Source: Trebouxia sp. TZW2008
Taxonomy: Eukaryota > Chlorophyta > Trebouxiophyceae > Trebouxiales > Trebouxiaceae
Length of the DNA stretch: 64,000 nt
Assembly: GCA_002118135.1 (NCBI GenBank)
Contig: BDIU01000112.1
Location: forward strand, 62,001 to 126,000
Direction of reading: 5' to 3'
Under the pieces are notes generated by a model. It had not been told where the DNA came from. It worked only from the letters and a program-made list of their open reading frames with translations, and searched no databases. Made by a program: the position numbers and the translations under genes. Positions 34,501 through 45,645 of this stretch are shown in pieces. Numbering within the stretch: the first letter of the stretch is position 1; each line of letters starts with the position of its first letter.

Positions 34501-37500
34501 ATTCTCCTGAGCACTGGTGACTGTGCTGCTGAATGTAGGGCAGCTAGGGCTGTGACATGCTATTGCCCTGCGCTAGCAGCTCTAGCTTACATTGCAGCAC
34601 TTCAGGGGGCAGGATGTTGGCCAAGTTGCCCAGCGGCGGTATCAGCTTCCTCGAACAGTCAGTCAGTGGTGATGCCTGCAACAGGCGATGTCTTCAGGAT
34701 TGAGCATGTTCATACACATTGAACACAGAATTACCCTGCTGCAAACAGCTCTAGCTTTGACTGCAGCTCCTCAGGGGGCAGAATCTTGGCCGGGTTGCCC
34801 AGCTGCGGTAGCTTCCTCAAGCCGTCAGCCAGTTGTGATGCCTGCAATAAGCAATGTCTTCGGGGGTGTGCATGTTCATACACATTGACCACACCATTGC
34901 CCTGCTTGAGCAGCTCTAGCTTCCACTGCAGCACGTTGGGAGGCAGAGTCTTGGCCAGGTTGCTCAGCTGCGGTATCAGCTTCCTCAAGCCGTAAGCCGA
35001 TTGAAATGCCTGCAACAAGCAAATGCATCTATGCGGCATCAGATGCCTGTTTTGCGGTCAAAGCCTTGGGTCAGTATGGCTGACACATGCTAGCAGCAGC
35101 AGCATGCACCTGTGACCAATTTTGATTCCCACAACTGTGCATCACATTGTATGCAGCCAAGGCTGGGACAAGTTACAAACCAAGCAATGAGCCTGCTCTA
35201 GAAAGTTTGCTACAACGTCGTAACAAAGGCAGGGCTGTCTGGAAACAGCTGACAGCCTTTGGACACGCCTAGCTGGGGTTGGGTCACATGCCCACAGATG
35301 AAGAAGAATATCTACAGTATTTGATTGGAGTGAAGGCTAAAGAGTCAACGCTGACCTGTGTGAGTGGATTTGCCTTGCAAAGCACAAGCAAGTAGCATTT
35401 ACAGCATGCCAACTGGGACGCAGGTCTTGGAGGCAATGCTGACCTGTGTAAATGCTTCAGCCTTGCAAACCACATGCAATCTGCATTGACGGTATGCTGA
35501 TTGGCATGAAGGCCTGAGAGGCCATGCTGACACACGTGAACGTATCAGTCTTGCGGCCCATATGCAAGCTGGATTGACAGCATGCTGACTGGCGTGAAGG
35601 CCCAGGAGGCAATGCTGACATGATGAACAAATCAGTCTTGCAGTTCACGAGCAATAGACATTCATAGCATGCTGACTGGCATGAATATCTGGAAGGCAAT
35701 GCTGACATGATGAATGTATCAGTCTTGCAGTTCACAAGCAGTTGACACTCACAGCATGCTGACTGGCACCGACGTCTGAAGGGCAATGCTGACATGACGA
35801 ATGTATCAGTCTTGCGGTCCACAAGCAGACAGCACTCACAGCATGCTGAGTGGCATGAACTCTGGGAGGCGATGCTGACATGATGCATGTATCAGTCTTG
35901 CGGTTCACAAGGAATTGGTACTCACAGCACGCTGACTGACATACAAGTCTGAGAGGCAATGTTCACCTGTGTGAAGGGGTCTGCCTTGCGGTCCACGTTG
36001 ACAGCAGCCAGGGCTAAGGGATTGCCCAGCACTGGCGACAAGGCGTACGGGATTGCGTTGTACGCCGCCTGCACAACAACAGCGCTGGGCAAGATGTGCA
36101 CCATGAACAACGCCACCCACACTTGCGAGGTACAGAACCAAGGCGGAGGGCTGTCATCCCGCTCATATCAGCAGACATCGAAGATGAAAGCTCTGACAAA
36201 TTTCAAGATGTGTCATGACAACTGATCTGTAGCTTGGCAGAGCTAAGACAATGTCATATGCTGCAGTCATGCAACGTGGGCAATCTGTAAGGTTGACCTA
36301 TCTTGCAAGGGCATCGCATCAAGAGTGCGCAACTAGAGTCAGGCATTTATATCAAGTGGATTGATGAGTGCGCAGCCAAGCTTTCTTGCTTTGTTCACTG
36401 CAATGATGACAGTAAGGATGCATTAGGGCAAGTTCAGTTGGTCTGCATGAGTCAAGGATGCGGTGGTCCTTACATCAGATAGATTAGCAAGTGCTGGGTC
36501 ATATGCGCTTCTCACAGGACAGGGTAGGTGTTCCAAATGAGAACAGACAAGACAGAAACTTTTTTATGTTCATATCTTCATGTTCTGTTTTCCTGCACAC
36601 TGATGGGTGCTTACATCTGGTAGGTTGGAAAGTACAGGACCAAGGCGTGGCCATATGCTCTTCTCATAGGAGGTGGCTGGGTTGACCAGCACCAGCCTGT
36701 CCACCAGGTCAGTCTTGTCATGCGCAACTGCCAAAGCCAGCACTGCACCAAAAGACTCACCCAGCAGATACACAGGCCTCTCAGGCTCATTCACGTCCAC
36801 CTCAGCCTCCAAGTAAGCCCTGCATGATAGTGATATCGACAGTGATGTCACGTGCCAGCAGAAATGTCAGCTGTGTGTCGCGTACCACCACAAATGCTGG
36901 CTGTGTATGGCCCAAATCCTGCCTTGCCAGGCCAGCTGGGTGTTTGCTATGCATGAACACCATGCATCAAAGAAAAGGAACGCAGGATCTGCGCCATTGG
37001 AAATTGTGATGGGAGTCTCTGCAAGTAGAAGCAGCCCAGGTGACTCCTGCATGCCATTAGACCACTCAGCCACTAAGTGCTGCAGTTGCATAAAACTCAT
37101 ATGACTGCACTGATCAGAGCCTTGATGGCGAGCAGTACACACGACTATCACAAGCTCGAGTCCTGTGTAGCTACCGCACAAGCAGTGACATGCAACAGAG
37201 CAAGAACATGAAACTAGCAACATGCCTGCACAAGGCTCAGAAACGTGATCAGAGACAGTCTTGTCGCTTGGACATGGAAAATTGTGCATAGTGGCTACTC
37301 ACTTGACAATGTCAACCAGACCAGTGAAAGACGTCCTGTTGTTGAGCGGCACACTGAAAGCTCTGAAGTCAAAGTTCTCCATCAGGCCAGGAAATTGGCG
37401 GGAAGCTGCCATGCCTGTGCCATCGATGCCGGGAATGTAGAGCATGAGGGGCAGGTGTGACACCTGGCGATTTGGCGGGAAGCCTGGCAGCTGAGGGATG

Positions 37501-39011
37501 ATAAAAGAGGGTTCTGCCCCTGCATGCAGAAGAAGAAGAAGTGGTTTGTATGCTTTAGCCAGGCAACAAAAGGCTTGTTGAACAACAAGACAGCCTACGG
37601 CTACGTTTCCGTCGGCAACAGCATGCCTTCTCAACACAAGTCACCACATTGTCTTTCACTGCATTGCAATACCCATATTGAGGTTGCAACCACAGTCTAT
37701 TCCAATGCATTGCACTGCCTGTGCTGTTGTCGCACAGCCTTTTATTGCATGCATGAGGCTTTTCTTGTCCTGTAGAGCAAGCTTGTAACTGCATCTGACA
37801 AAACAATTGAAATTTGAGTAGACATCAGCCTGTCGTGGCCTTCTTCCTTGTATGAAGGTGCAAGGCATAGCCACACAGCGAAACACAGTGTCAGCAAAAC
37901 GCAAAGAGCAAGGAATCCTGTTGCCACAAGAGGTCTCTCGAAACAAGGCATAAGAAGAGATGAGGCATGAAAGCATGTTGTCCGGCCGCTCAAGTAGCAG
38001 CAACAGAAGTGTTGCTGGCAACCTGAGCTGCGGCAGTGGACTGCTGACAATGCTCCTGTCACTAGCAGGACTCAGCCAGGGCAAGCACAACTTGTAAAGG
38101 GTGCAGGCATGCACTACCCACCGTGCATGAAAGCATGTTGCCTGTCCGCTTGGACAACAGCTTCAGCATCAGCCGCAGAGGTGTTGCTAGCAGCCTGAGC
38201 TGCAGCGGTGGATGGCATTACAATGCTCCACTGTCAGGACTTGTTCGGGGCAAGCATAACTTGTAAAGGGTGCAGGCATGCACAACCCACCGTGCATGAA
38301 AGCTTGTCGCCTATCTGCTCGAGCAGCCTCAGCATCAGCCGCAGAGGTGTTGCTGACAGCCTGAGCTGCAGCAGTGGAGGGCATCACAATGCTCCAGTCA
38401 CTGTCAGGGTCAGGTACATCTGCTGCAACCTCAGGAGGCTTTTCTTGAACCGATGCCTTGGTTCTGCTGCTTGAGCTGCCGTTTTGGTTGCTGCCATTGC
38501 TTTGACTGGTTGCTGAGGTCGCCTTGGATTTGCTCTTTGGCCCGCCGTTCTGACTGCTGCCATTGTTCTGACTGGCTATTGAGGCTGCACTAGTTGACTG
38601 CTGTGACTTAGATTGCTTAGTGCTGATTGGTGGTAGAGCTTCTGTCTGTGAAGCTGCAGCGCTTTTGCTGCTAAAGGCTGGTGATGGAGGTTTGACATCT
38701 CTCTCTCTGGGTTGCGCCGATGCAACAGGAGACGATTGCTGGGAACCAGTTGCCTTGTTGTTATTTGGTGGCAGCGCTTCCTTTTGCGATGCTGGAACAG
38801 TCTTGGTGCTGAAAGCTGCTGATGGAGGGGTGACACTTTTCTGTGGTGGACGCTGTGAGGCAGTAGTAGGTTGCTGTGAGGTGTCAGAACGACTGCTGCC
38901 ACTTTGCTTGGCAGACGCTGGCAGCCTGTGGCCATTCGTGCTGCTTGAGCTCTGAGGCACTTGGCCCCCTGTCGATTTCGATGCTGTGGTTGAGGCTGCA
39001 GGTCTGCTCAT
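28571..39011 (-). CDS. Phytyl ester synthase-like esterase/acyltransferase
   Basis: Plastid-type two-domain enzyme (PES/ELT family) that makes fatty-acid phytyl esters and triacylglycerol. The N-terminal alpha/beta-hydrolase part reads LPLMLYIPGIDGTGMAA (37480-37410), VYLLGESFGAVLALAVAHD with a GESFG nucleophile elbow (36790-36720), and IPYALSPVLGNPLALA (36060-36010). It continues as LPPEVLQWKLELLKQGNG (34410-34350), VFLLTADGDLLIPSKEEG (34315-34265), and NASHALLQEADVNLAQLL (32635-32580). The acyltransferase part gives SNHQTFAVDIGILIDRLLRQ (31060-30950), CVLLYPGGVREV (30260-30225), GEEYKLFWPKQPEFVRMAAR (29592-29530) and REDPYK-like RERDPYKDFFKRAF near the C-terminus. The stop is at 28571. A low-complexity Ser/Gln/Thr-rich exon (39017-38283) precedes the hydrolase domain and may follow a plastid transit peptide. 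ATG 39011 lies just after an acceptor, so an upstream exon is possible. The gene is long because five separate exons are tandemly copied. Confidence 0.88.
28740..29045 (-). repeat. Duplicated C-terminal exon start of phytyl ester synthase
   Basis: The intact exon (from about 28865 down) begins with LFIQPLPLPKLPQRLYFKF. A copy at 29040-28920 gives LFIQPLPLPNLPQRLYLQF and keeps reading to TKPKDA before diverging. Both have CTGCAG-type acceptors. Confidence 0.85.
29960..30300 (-). repeat. Duplicated ECVLLYPGGV exon of phytyl ester synthase
   Basis: 30300-30225 and 30115-30060 both encode KLMQQGECVLLYPGGV. The 30.23 kb copy continues to REV and the 30.06 kb copy to TEALF, so the exon and its flanking intron are copied at a distance of about 170 bp. 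Confidence 0.85.
30560..31560 (-). repeat. Four copies of the SNHQTFAVDIGIL exon
   Basis: Copies lie at about 31060-30910, 30830-30740, 30660-30560 and 31560-31430 (partial). Shared protein text is VSNHQTFAVDIGILIDRLL and TGLLPRGLTHPAVF. The block near 31.06 kb is the most complete; the 31.4 kb block lacks the second half. Confidence 0.8.
32575..33635 (-). repeat. Array of eight copies of one phytyl ester synthase exon
   Basis: Exon starts marked on the + strand by GGCATTCTTGAA (or GGCAAT variants) occur at 32631, 32785, 32958, 33097, 33236, 33311 (truncated), 33435 and 33610. Two successive spacings are exactly 139 bp. Encoded text is FKNASHALLQEADVNLAQLL with small changes. Several copies stay open, and most keep the CTGCAG acceptor. 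The 32.6 kb copy is the one with the full downstream part (MSAPMKKRMKSSFGSAAP). Confidence 0.92.
33798..33925 (+). repeat. TGTC/TGCC tetranucleotide microsatellite
   Basis: An imperfect run of CTGTCTGTCT and CCTGCCTGCCTG units inside an intron of the phytyl ester synthase gene. Confidence 0.9.
34350..35015 (-). repeat. Four copies of the LPPEVLQWKLELLKQ exon
   Basis: AGCAGCTCTAG or a close variant recurs at 34371, 34575, 34743 and 34910. The intact copy is the most 3' in gene direction (34470-34230). The others read ADGLRKL..LGN.AK.LPPE and lie in the intron before it. Confidence 0.9.
35338..36030 (-). repeat. Eight-unit array with 87-bp period at an exon 3' border
   Basis: GAGGCAATGCTGAC-type marks lie at 35430, 35518, 35604, 35691, 35779, 35864 and 35951, with an older unit near 35338. 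Spacings are 85-88 bp. The 35951 unit is the true exon end plus donor (VNVDRKADPFTQ then GTGAAC). The rest copy this exon-intron border down the intron. Confidence 0.92.
36885..36945 (+). repeat. Dispersed element, partial copy D
   Basis: ATGCTGGCTGTGTATGGCCC followed by AAATCCTGCCTTGCCAGGCC matches the left half of copies A and B. It lies in an intron of the phytyl ester synthase gene. Confidence 0.5.
37966..38405 (-). repeat. Three copies of the low-complexity exon's 3' border
   Basis: 38405-38284 is the exon end (DWSIVMPSTAAAQAVSNTSA then donor GTGGGT). Copies follow at 38240-38106 and 38070-37966, with shared CCGCAGAGGTGTTGCT and CAAGCATAACTTGTAAAGG-type text. Confidence 0.88.
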
Positions 39012-39083
39012 GCCTGCAAATCGTACGGTATTGCTCGCACAGTTTTTGAAGTTTGCCCAATAATTTGCCGTGGTGACGTTCAC

Positions 39084-39614
39084 GGGCTTGATGTACTGTC
39101 CCGCTCACCCTTATTCCTTGAGTCTGCATCTGCAGCGAGACGCAATCGGTGCAGTCCCTGAGGCCTTGGTAGCATGCGCGATGACAGTCCTGAGCCTGGG
39201 AAGCGGTTCGCAGCGGGGCTTCGGTAAGAGTGCAGACCATGCATGTTCTGCATGTTATGGCAGAGGCTTCGACTGGAAATTTGTGCTTGCTGTGCTGTGC
39301 AACAAGCTTGATCGCGTGCAAAAGTTCCACAAGCCGCACGCGGATGCCAACAGCCTACCGCACTTGAGACATGGTCAACGATAGCCACGAGAACACCTGA
39401 CACTGTCGGAAGTTGGTAGCGAAGCTGCCGCACATCTGGCTTGAAAATCGCTCATCATGCTCAGCACGGCATTCTGTTCTGCCATCAACTGCATACGTGG
39501 TCTGGACATCCCGAATGTTAGGTCAGAGCTTTCGCATCGAAAGGTGGCGGAACTGTTGGCTGCATTGAGATTTGGTATTTAGGCTGACCGTGAGCCTTAA
39601 GGGGCTCCCACAGC
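39084..39614. promoter_or_regulatory. Divergent region, phytyl ester synthase / phosphatase
   Basis: Separates the 5' side of the minus-strand synthase from the + phosphatase ATG. Long open frames exist on both strands (for example 39080-39433 minus), and one may contain the synthase's first exon and transit peptide, but I could not fit splice sites. Confidence 0.4.
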
Positions 39615-40921
39615 ATGGGATTGCATCTGTCTGGCATCGTTGCCGGTATATCAGTGCTGCCGGCAACGCTGACTATACTACTGAGACATAGATTACCACT
39701 ACCGCTTACTCTGGCCCTGGGGCACATCTCTTTGGTCGGTTTCGCGGTGGCCCTTGCCACAACTGACCAGTTTGCTGCACACTCCACTCAACTGCTTGGC
39801 AAGGTGCGTACTGCGTTGACATGCGCCTTCGCAACACTTTCGGAAATAGAACTATAGCTCCTGTGCTTTGTGGCGTCAGTGCGAATGAAGCTACCTGCGC
39901 ACCTGTTGATGCTCTGTTGCAGACAACCAGGGGACAAATTCCTGCCTGGAACTTTGCACTGCTGTGGCCATACCATGTTGGCTTGAGGAGCAAGCTCTGG
40001 ATTCAGCGGCGTGCCAGCACTGAGCCTCATTGGACATTGATTACAGATGGCTGGTGAGACATCTGTGCACCCTGTACGTTTCAGATGGCACGCCATGGAG
40101 CACAGTATTGTAACACTGTCTGTTTCTCGCCTGAGCTTTTCTGATGCCATTGTGAGCGTTTGGACTTTGTACTACACATGGAGCGGCTCGCACAGATCAA
40201 AACAATTGTGGCCAAATATTTGCAATGACTTGCCACATGTTTGCAGGTATATAGGGGGATGGCCTAGCTCAGCCAAGTGGATGCCACCAGGCAATCCCTC
40301 CATTGTTGATGTCACATGTGAGCTGCCCAGGCGACACAATCAGACGTACCTGTGTCTACCTACTTGGGATACTCATGGTAAGCATCGCATACAATGCTGC
40401 AATTGTGCTAGTATGTAAGAATCAGATGTGACTCAGCTATATTGCTGGAGTGACCTGGCTCGTGCACATATTGCATAAGCCTGGTTATTTGTGACATAAA
40501 GTGCACTCACTGTTTGAAAGTAGTCTCCTGCCTTACGCACCATGCAATGCTATTTGACAGGTATCATCCCTGCACGCAGGATGAACGTCAGCTGTGTTGT
40601 GTCTGCAACCCAGGCCCCCTGCGTCAGGAATGCAGCATCCTGTCTTGTATGCATTCAGGTCCAGATGTGCAGCTGATTGAAGATGGAGTCAAGTGGCTTC
40701 TGCAGCAGAGAGCAGAAGGCCGGCCAGTGTATGTTCACTGTGCACACGGCCCTGGACGCAGCACGGTTGTGCTATGTGCGGCCCTTGTTGCAGCAGGTCA
40801 TGCCAACAACTTTCAGGAAGCGTTTCAGGAAGTGAAGGCCTTGAGACCCAGGGTGAAGCTGAATTACAGACAGCGCAGAGCTTTAGTTGAGTGGGCAGAA
40901 AGGCGCAGCAAGCTTGAGTAG
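39615..40921 (+). CDS. Membrane-anchored dual-specificity phosphatase
   Basis: Four exons join in phase (39615-39803, 39923-40053, 40247-40377, 40659-40921) to give 237 aa. The N-terminus has two hydrophobic spans (GIVAGISVLPATLTILL and LPLTLALGHISLVGFAVALA), then PYHVGLRSKLWIQRR, DGWYIGGWPSSAKWMPPG and IVDVTCELPR. The phosphatase loop is HCAHGPGRS, fitting HCX5R(S/T), with catalytic Cys178 and Arg184. The Asp of TWDTHGPD may act as general acid. The C-terminal helix region reads PRVKLNYRQRRALVEWAERR. Membrane-anchored proteins of this layout occur in bacteria and plants, but the substrate cannot be read from sequence. The gene shows no tandem exon copies. Confidence 0.85.
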
Positions 40922-40971
40922 TGTAGGCTGTTCAAGTGGCGCTTTGCAAACCATCTCAGCGACTCATGGTC

Positions 40972-43900
40972 TCAGACTGGAAGGTCTGGGGCATGAGAGT
41001 ATCTGCGACACAACTCAGACCAAAGCTGACGAATTCCATGTTCTGCTTGAGTCTGCACCTTAAGCAACTGCAAACGATGGTTCTGATGCCTGCTTGCAAG
41101 CAATTGCTCTACTGACTGCACAATATCTATGACCTGCAATTCTTCTGGCAACCAAGGCTGCAGGAGACCAGCCACCTGGTGACTGAATTGCTTGTACTGA
41201 AGGGTATACAGATGGTCTCGCACTTGACTGCAAATGTGACCATTTAAGACTGAAAATCATTTGGACATAAGAAGTATCTGACAACACTCACACCTAGACT
41301 GATGCATATGCCGCACGATTTGGCACGACTTTTTTATAATATACAGCATAAACCTCTATACTGCAGCTTCTGCACTAGAGGTTGCAGTATGCAGGCAGCC
41401 AACTCAAATGTGAGGTGAAACTGCAGTACACAGTAGATAGGCTCTAAGCCCGAACCTGACAGTTTGGTGACAGTAGAGAGAAGGTCGATACAAATTAACA
41501 ACCATTTTGGCAGGTGTCAAATGCAGGTCTCATGATGCTGTCAGACACCCACAAAGCATGTCAGAGAGGTATGACTCCTAGCTTCAAGAAGTTCGCTGGT
41601 CACAAAAGTATGGTCGCTGGTGTCACAGTTTGACTTACATGGTCCTACCAATTTAAACAACATCTTATGTCTTCTACAGCAATTTGTCTTCTACAGCAAT
41701 TTGACCGCTGCCTCTAGCACTAAGACCTCCATGTGCTTCACATATGCAGGGCATCCCTGCATCAACCTTAAATCAGTACAGAAACTGCCAAGCATTTGGC
41801 GAGAGACCAAACACAGCGCCCTGTGCCAGCAAGATGATCTGATTGCTGCATCAGAGTAACGCATACAGTACATTTCAAATCTCCCCTTCAGATTTGAGCC
41901 CAGCATCCTCAGCTGTCCTTTTTTGCACCTTCAAATTCACCATGCTCTGCGTCCTGTTTGTGAGGCGTTTGCAGGTCTGACAAAAGGGTAGATTTTGTAG
42001 GGCTAATGAGCCAATCGCCATCCAACCGTAAGGATGCGCCTCTACTGAGGCAACCTGAACTGCTGCGGCTGTGCCGTCTTGTCAAAGGCTGCGCAAAGTC
42101 ACCTGTTACTGAGCCTTGATTCTTTTTGCTAGCCTCCTTCGCTGCTTGCCTGTAACAGACAGAAGAGTATTGCACTTGGCTTACGTGTTCCTACAAGCGA
42201 GTGGTTGCATGGAGCTGTGCAAAAGAGTCACTGACAAATGAGGATCACTCTGCAGCACCAGCCCATGCCAGAAATTTGCAAGGCAACATTCAAAGCAAAA
42301 GCATCACAACTGTGAGGCAAGATGACATGCTGCTTGACAGGATCCAATGCAAAGTGACAACCCGCTTCTGCTTCAAGGGGTTGCTTACAGCTGTGCAAAT
42401 GAGTTATTCACATGTGAGAATTGTTTTGCAACATCAGCCAAGTGTTGCACAAGGCCACATTTGAGCAAAATCGGCCGAACCATGACATTTGATCACATGC
42501 TGCTTGAGATTGTATCCAATGCAGAGTGAAGAACTTACTTTTGCTTTTCTGCAGCAGCTATTTCCTCTTCTGTAGGTTCATCTCCAGCAACATCTGCTAC
42601 AAACTCTGTGATATATGAACCCCACAGAGCAAAGCTGTTGCCAACTGTGGTGGCCATGTTTTGAAGAGCTGCTAGTGCACTGCTTGGCACTGACTCTGCC
42701 TACAGATCAACGCAAGTGTGAACTGCATGTTATGGGCAATGCACCAAAAGCAAAGTATGCTGAGCTGCACATTATCAAGCATGCGATGTTGCAGACAGGA
42801 CATGGGCAGCAACACGTTGAAGGCTCTCCATGTATGGCATGATTCAGAGCGTTCAATGTGCAGCAGCTGCACAGAAGCAAACATGTTCAGAACAGCCCAC
42901 AGCTACAGCTACTTTGTACAGTGCGTAACAAATCCATTGCAGCAGAATGTGCAGTCTGAGCCATCAAGAAAAACGTGAAACACGAGGCCTTGGAACAAAG
43001 ATGGTTCGTGTTTTGCTAGCAGGTGTTCTGCAACAAAGGGCTGAACCCCCTAGGTCAACTTTTTGCTGGTTGCTGCTGTAAAAAAAGCAAATCTGAGCTG
43101 CCTCTAGTGACAGATGCTCCCAGAATGACACCTGACAACGTTGACTTCTCTTATTTCGTGTTCTTTCTTCTTTGGAAACAAACAGCTCACCTCTGTGGAT
43201 CTGTCATCAGCTGCTGGTTTTGACTCTGAATACCAGGCAGGAGATGCTGCATGTGCATCTGTTCTGTCATCTGCTAGATGACCATTATCACTGTGCACCG
43301 CAGCGCCATGCAAATCACTGCTGGAGTGGCTTGGAGACACCTGCTTTGTCACAAGATTGTGCGGTCAATAAGTGTGATAGGTGCGTGAGCCATATGTCAC
43401 TGGACATGTCACAAGCTTGTTGAAACGGCAGTAGCTTACAGATGTCATGTGAGCTGAGTGCAAGGCGCTTACCTGTTGAAATGGTGACAGAGGGGGATAC
43501 CTATGGCTGTTGTCCTTACGCTTGGGCCTAGGTCGCTGCTTCCCCTGCAAGCAGCACAAAACCAGCGGTGTCAGACAGGGCAAGCATCACATGTGTATGC
43601 GCTGCGTCGCGTCGCAGACGTAGCGTGAACTACTGACTAAGCGCATGCAAACATGGAATCTGCGGAGACTGCGCCAGACTTTGAAGCGAATCTAGTGCTA
43701 CAGAGACAGTCTTGCGGATATCAAACTGCTGTATATGCAGGTTCCCAAGCGGATTGCAGTGCAGCAGAGAGGCTTGTTGCGCTGCGCAGCAGGTAGCTAA
43801 GGCGTACACACGACAAAGGTACCTTTTCAGGCGGCGTCGGTGGTCCCTGTTCAAAGTCGCAGTGCTTGCTGATGCTCAGATTGCCAGTGCTGTCTGACAG

Positions 43901-43987
43901 ACGCAGGAAGTCGGCTTCCTGCAAGTTGTGAGCAGGTCCCGGGCGATGCGCAGCGGCCCCGTAAGTCAGATGCTTTGTTGCTGACAT
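40972..43987 (-). CDS. Unrecognised conserved-looking gene, function unknown
   Basis: Five exons join in phase from ATG 43987. They read YGAAAHRPGPAHNLQEADFL to PPTPPEK; QRPRPKRKDNSHRYPPLSPF (43552-43473); a polar exon ending in DDRSTE (43350-43190); SFALWGSYITEFVADVAGD to AAAEKQK (about 42660-42540); and KQAAKEASKKNQG through RRHSRSSSGCLSRGASLRLD to a TGA at 41909. The middle looks like a short amphipathic helix followed by a charged coiled stretch; the rest is likely disordered with phosphorylation-type serines. A further exon at 41220-40972 (DHLYTLQYKQFSHQVAGLLQ, ELQVIDIVQSVEQLLASRHQ) has a good acceptor and looks coding, but I could not find a donor in phase. It may belong to this gene by an unseen exon, or be a separate gene. 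I recognise no family. Confidence 0.5.
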
Positions 43988-44427
43988 ACGGGGCAGGAAA
44001 ACACAGCCGACCCGATGAAGTGGCGAGAGAAAGGCAGAAAGGTGTTGTAGCGGTTCAGATTATGCGCTAACCGGGGCCCGGATGCAGCGGTTCAGAAGAA
44101 GAATGTTGATGCACCTGAGTTCAGGGATGAACTTACACATTAGTCATCAGTTTCGACCTGCACAACATCACCCTCGAGTGGTTCTCGTAAATCACGATCT
44201 GGGCTCTGCGTGGTCGTACAGGGTACAGACACGGCTACGGAAGCTACATTTGCACAGAATCCAATCCGCTTTGAACTTGCACGATCATGTCATCTGCAGC
44301 ATGCATGCATATGGACTCCGCATACAATATGCATGACCCTTGCTGAACAGACCTCAAGCAAGCACTCGCAACCATTGAAAGAGGCACCTTTTGCAAGTGA
44401 CAAGCACGTCTTGTGGTCAATAGCAAT
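43988..44427. promoter_or_regulatory. Divergent region between two unrecognised genes
   Basis: 440 bp between the minus-strand ATG at 43987 and the plus-strand ATG at 44428. No core promoter motif was recognised. Confidence 0.35.
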
Positions 44428-45237
44428 ATGTTGTCGGCGCGATGTCGACACGCTTCTCGGCTTGCTGTTCCGTCCCTTTTCACGAAGCGTTCAGCGAGCA
44501 GCTCGAGCGACACTGTGCAAGGTGAAGCGCCACCAAACAATGCTTTGCTATTTCGCCTTATCTACCGCAGGGAGAGCTGCAAATGCCGTGCTCAAGCATA
44601 ATCCGACTTGCTGCATAGTGTTCTGCATGCAAACAGCAATGCTGGTGTACATCAGTAGCTTGATCAGAAGCTTGACGAGAAGCGCTCTGCTGAGCCCCTT
44701 TCCATATTCACAAATGCAGTGTATGTTCTGGACCCCAAGGTATTGTTTAGCAGCAGCCCCTCTGAGCAGATAAACAAGAGCCTTCACAATAGACAGAGCA
44801 GCAATGATGCTGCCCCTTATGTTGAGGTCACTGTCCCCAAAACATTTCTGCCAAGGCTTTCAGATGGCCAGTTTATACTGGGAGAAACGGATGATCCTGG
44901 CAATTCATGGGTTTTTGGAAATGAAGGCGAACTGTTTGAGCAAAAGCTCTTGGGTTCCCACAAGATTGAATCTGGCTTTACAAGCATAGTCACAGCCGAG
45001 GCATTTGATGAAATGCAGCATGGTAAGGTTGACAGCATCAAGCTCAAGTTGCCATCCTGGACTGACTTCACAAAGATAGTCACTGGTGACGTGACATGGC
45101 CACACCCACAGTTGCAGCCTTTGTTTCTTTTTGCTGGCACAATGGTACAATCAGACATAGCTAGTGTGTATCAGAACCCTGCTGCTGGCCCGATGACAGG
45201 ACTGGTGATTTCAACCAATGCAGAGAGTGCAGACTAG
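44428..45237 (+). CDS. Small protein with mitochondrial-type presequence, unknown
   Basis: Two exons, 44428-44521 and 44720-45237, join in phase at AAG|GTGAAG and AAATGCAG to give 203 aa. The first 26 residues (MLSARCRHASRLAVPSLFTK then RSASSS) are basic, Arg/Ser-rich and free of acidic residues, as in mitochondrial presequences. The mature part contains YVEVTVPKTFLPRLSDGQF, GETDDPGNSWVFGNEGELFE and HGKVDSIKLKLPSWTDF, and ends in GLVISTNAESAD. I do not recognise it. The last about 100 bp, including the stop codon, are repeated four more times downstream, so only the first copy should be translated. GTATTG inside exon 2 could act as an alternative donor. Confidence 0.6.
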
Positions 45238-45645
45238 TTGCTGGCATGAGCTGGGCCCGTGGTACAATCAGACACAGATAGTGTATCCTAACCCTGCTCC
45301 TGGCCCCATGGTACAATCGGACATAGCTGGTGCATATCAGAACCCTGCTGCTGGCCCGATGACAGGACTGGTGATCTCAACCAGTGCAGAGAGTGCAGAC
45401 TAGGTGCTGGCATGAGCTGGCCCCATGGTACAATCAGACATAGCTAGTGTGTATCAGAACCCTGCTGCTGGCGTGATGACAGGACTGGTGATCTCAACCA
45501 ATGCAGAGAGTGCAGACTAGGTGCTGGCATGAGCTGGCCCCATGGTTCAATCAGACATAGCTAGGGTTTATCAGAACCCTGCTGCTGGCCTGACGACAAA
45601 TCGGTGATGTCAACCAGTGCAGAAAGTGCAGATTAATTGCTGGCA
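45138..45645 (+). repeat. Five tandem copies of a terminal coding segment
   Basis: GGTACAATC(A/G)GACA-type marks occur at about 45143, 45261, 45310, 45425 and 45542 (one unit is short). Full copies encode YQNPAAGPMTGLVIST and repeat the stop in GAGAGTGCAGACTAG. The first copy is the real gene end; the rest are past the stop codon. Confidence 0.9.

Noticed and set aside
39070..39384. Open frame of 104 codons on the + strand
   Set aside because: No family marks, no splice partners, and an equally long open frame on the opposite strand. Left as part of the divergent region.
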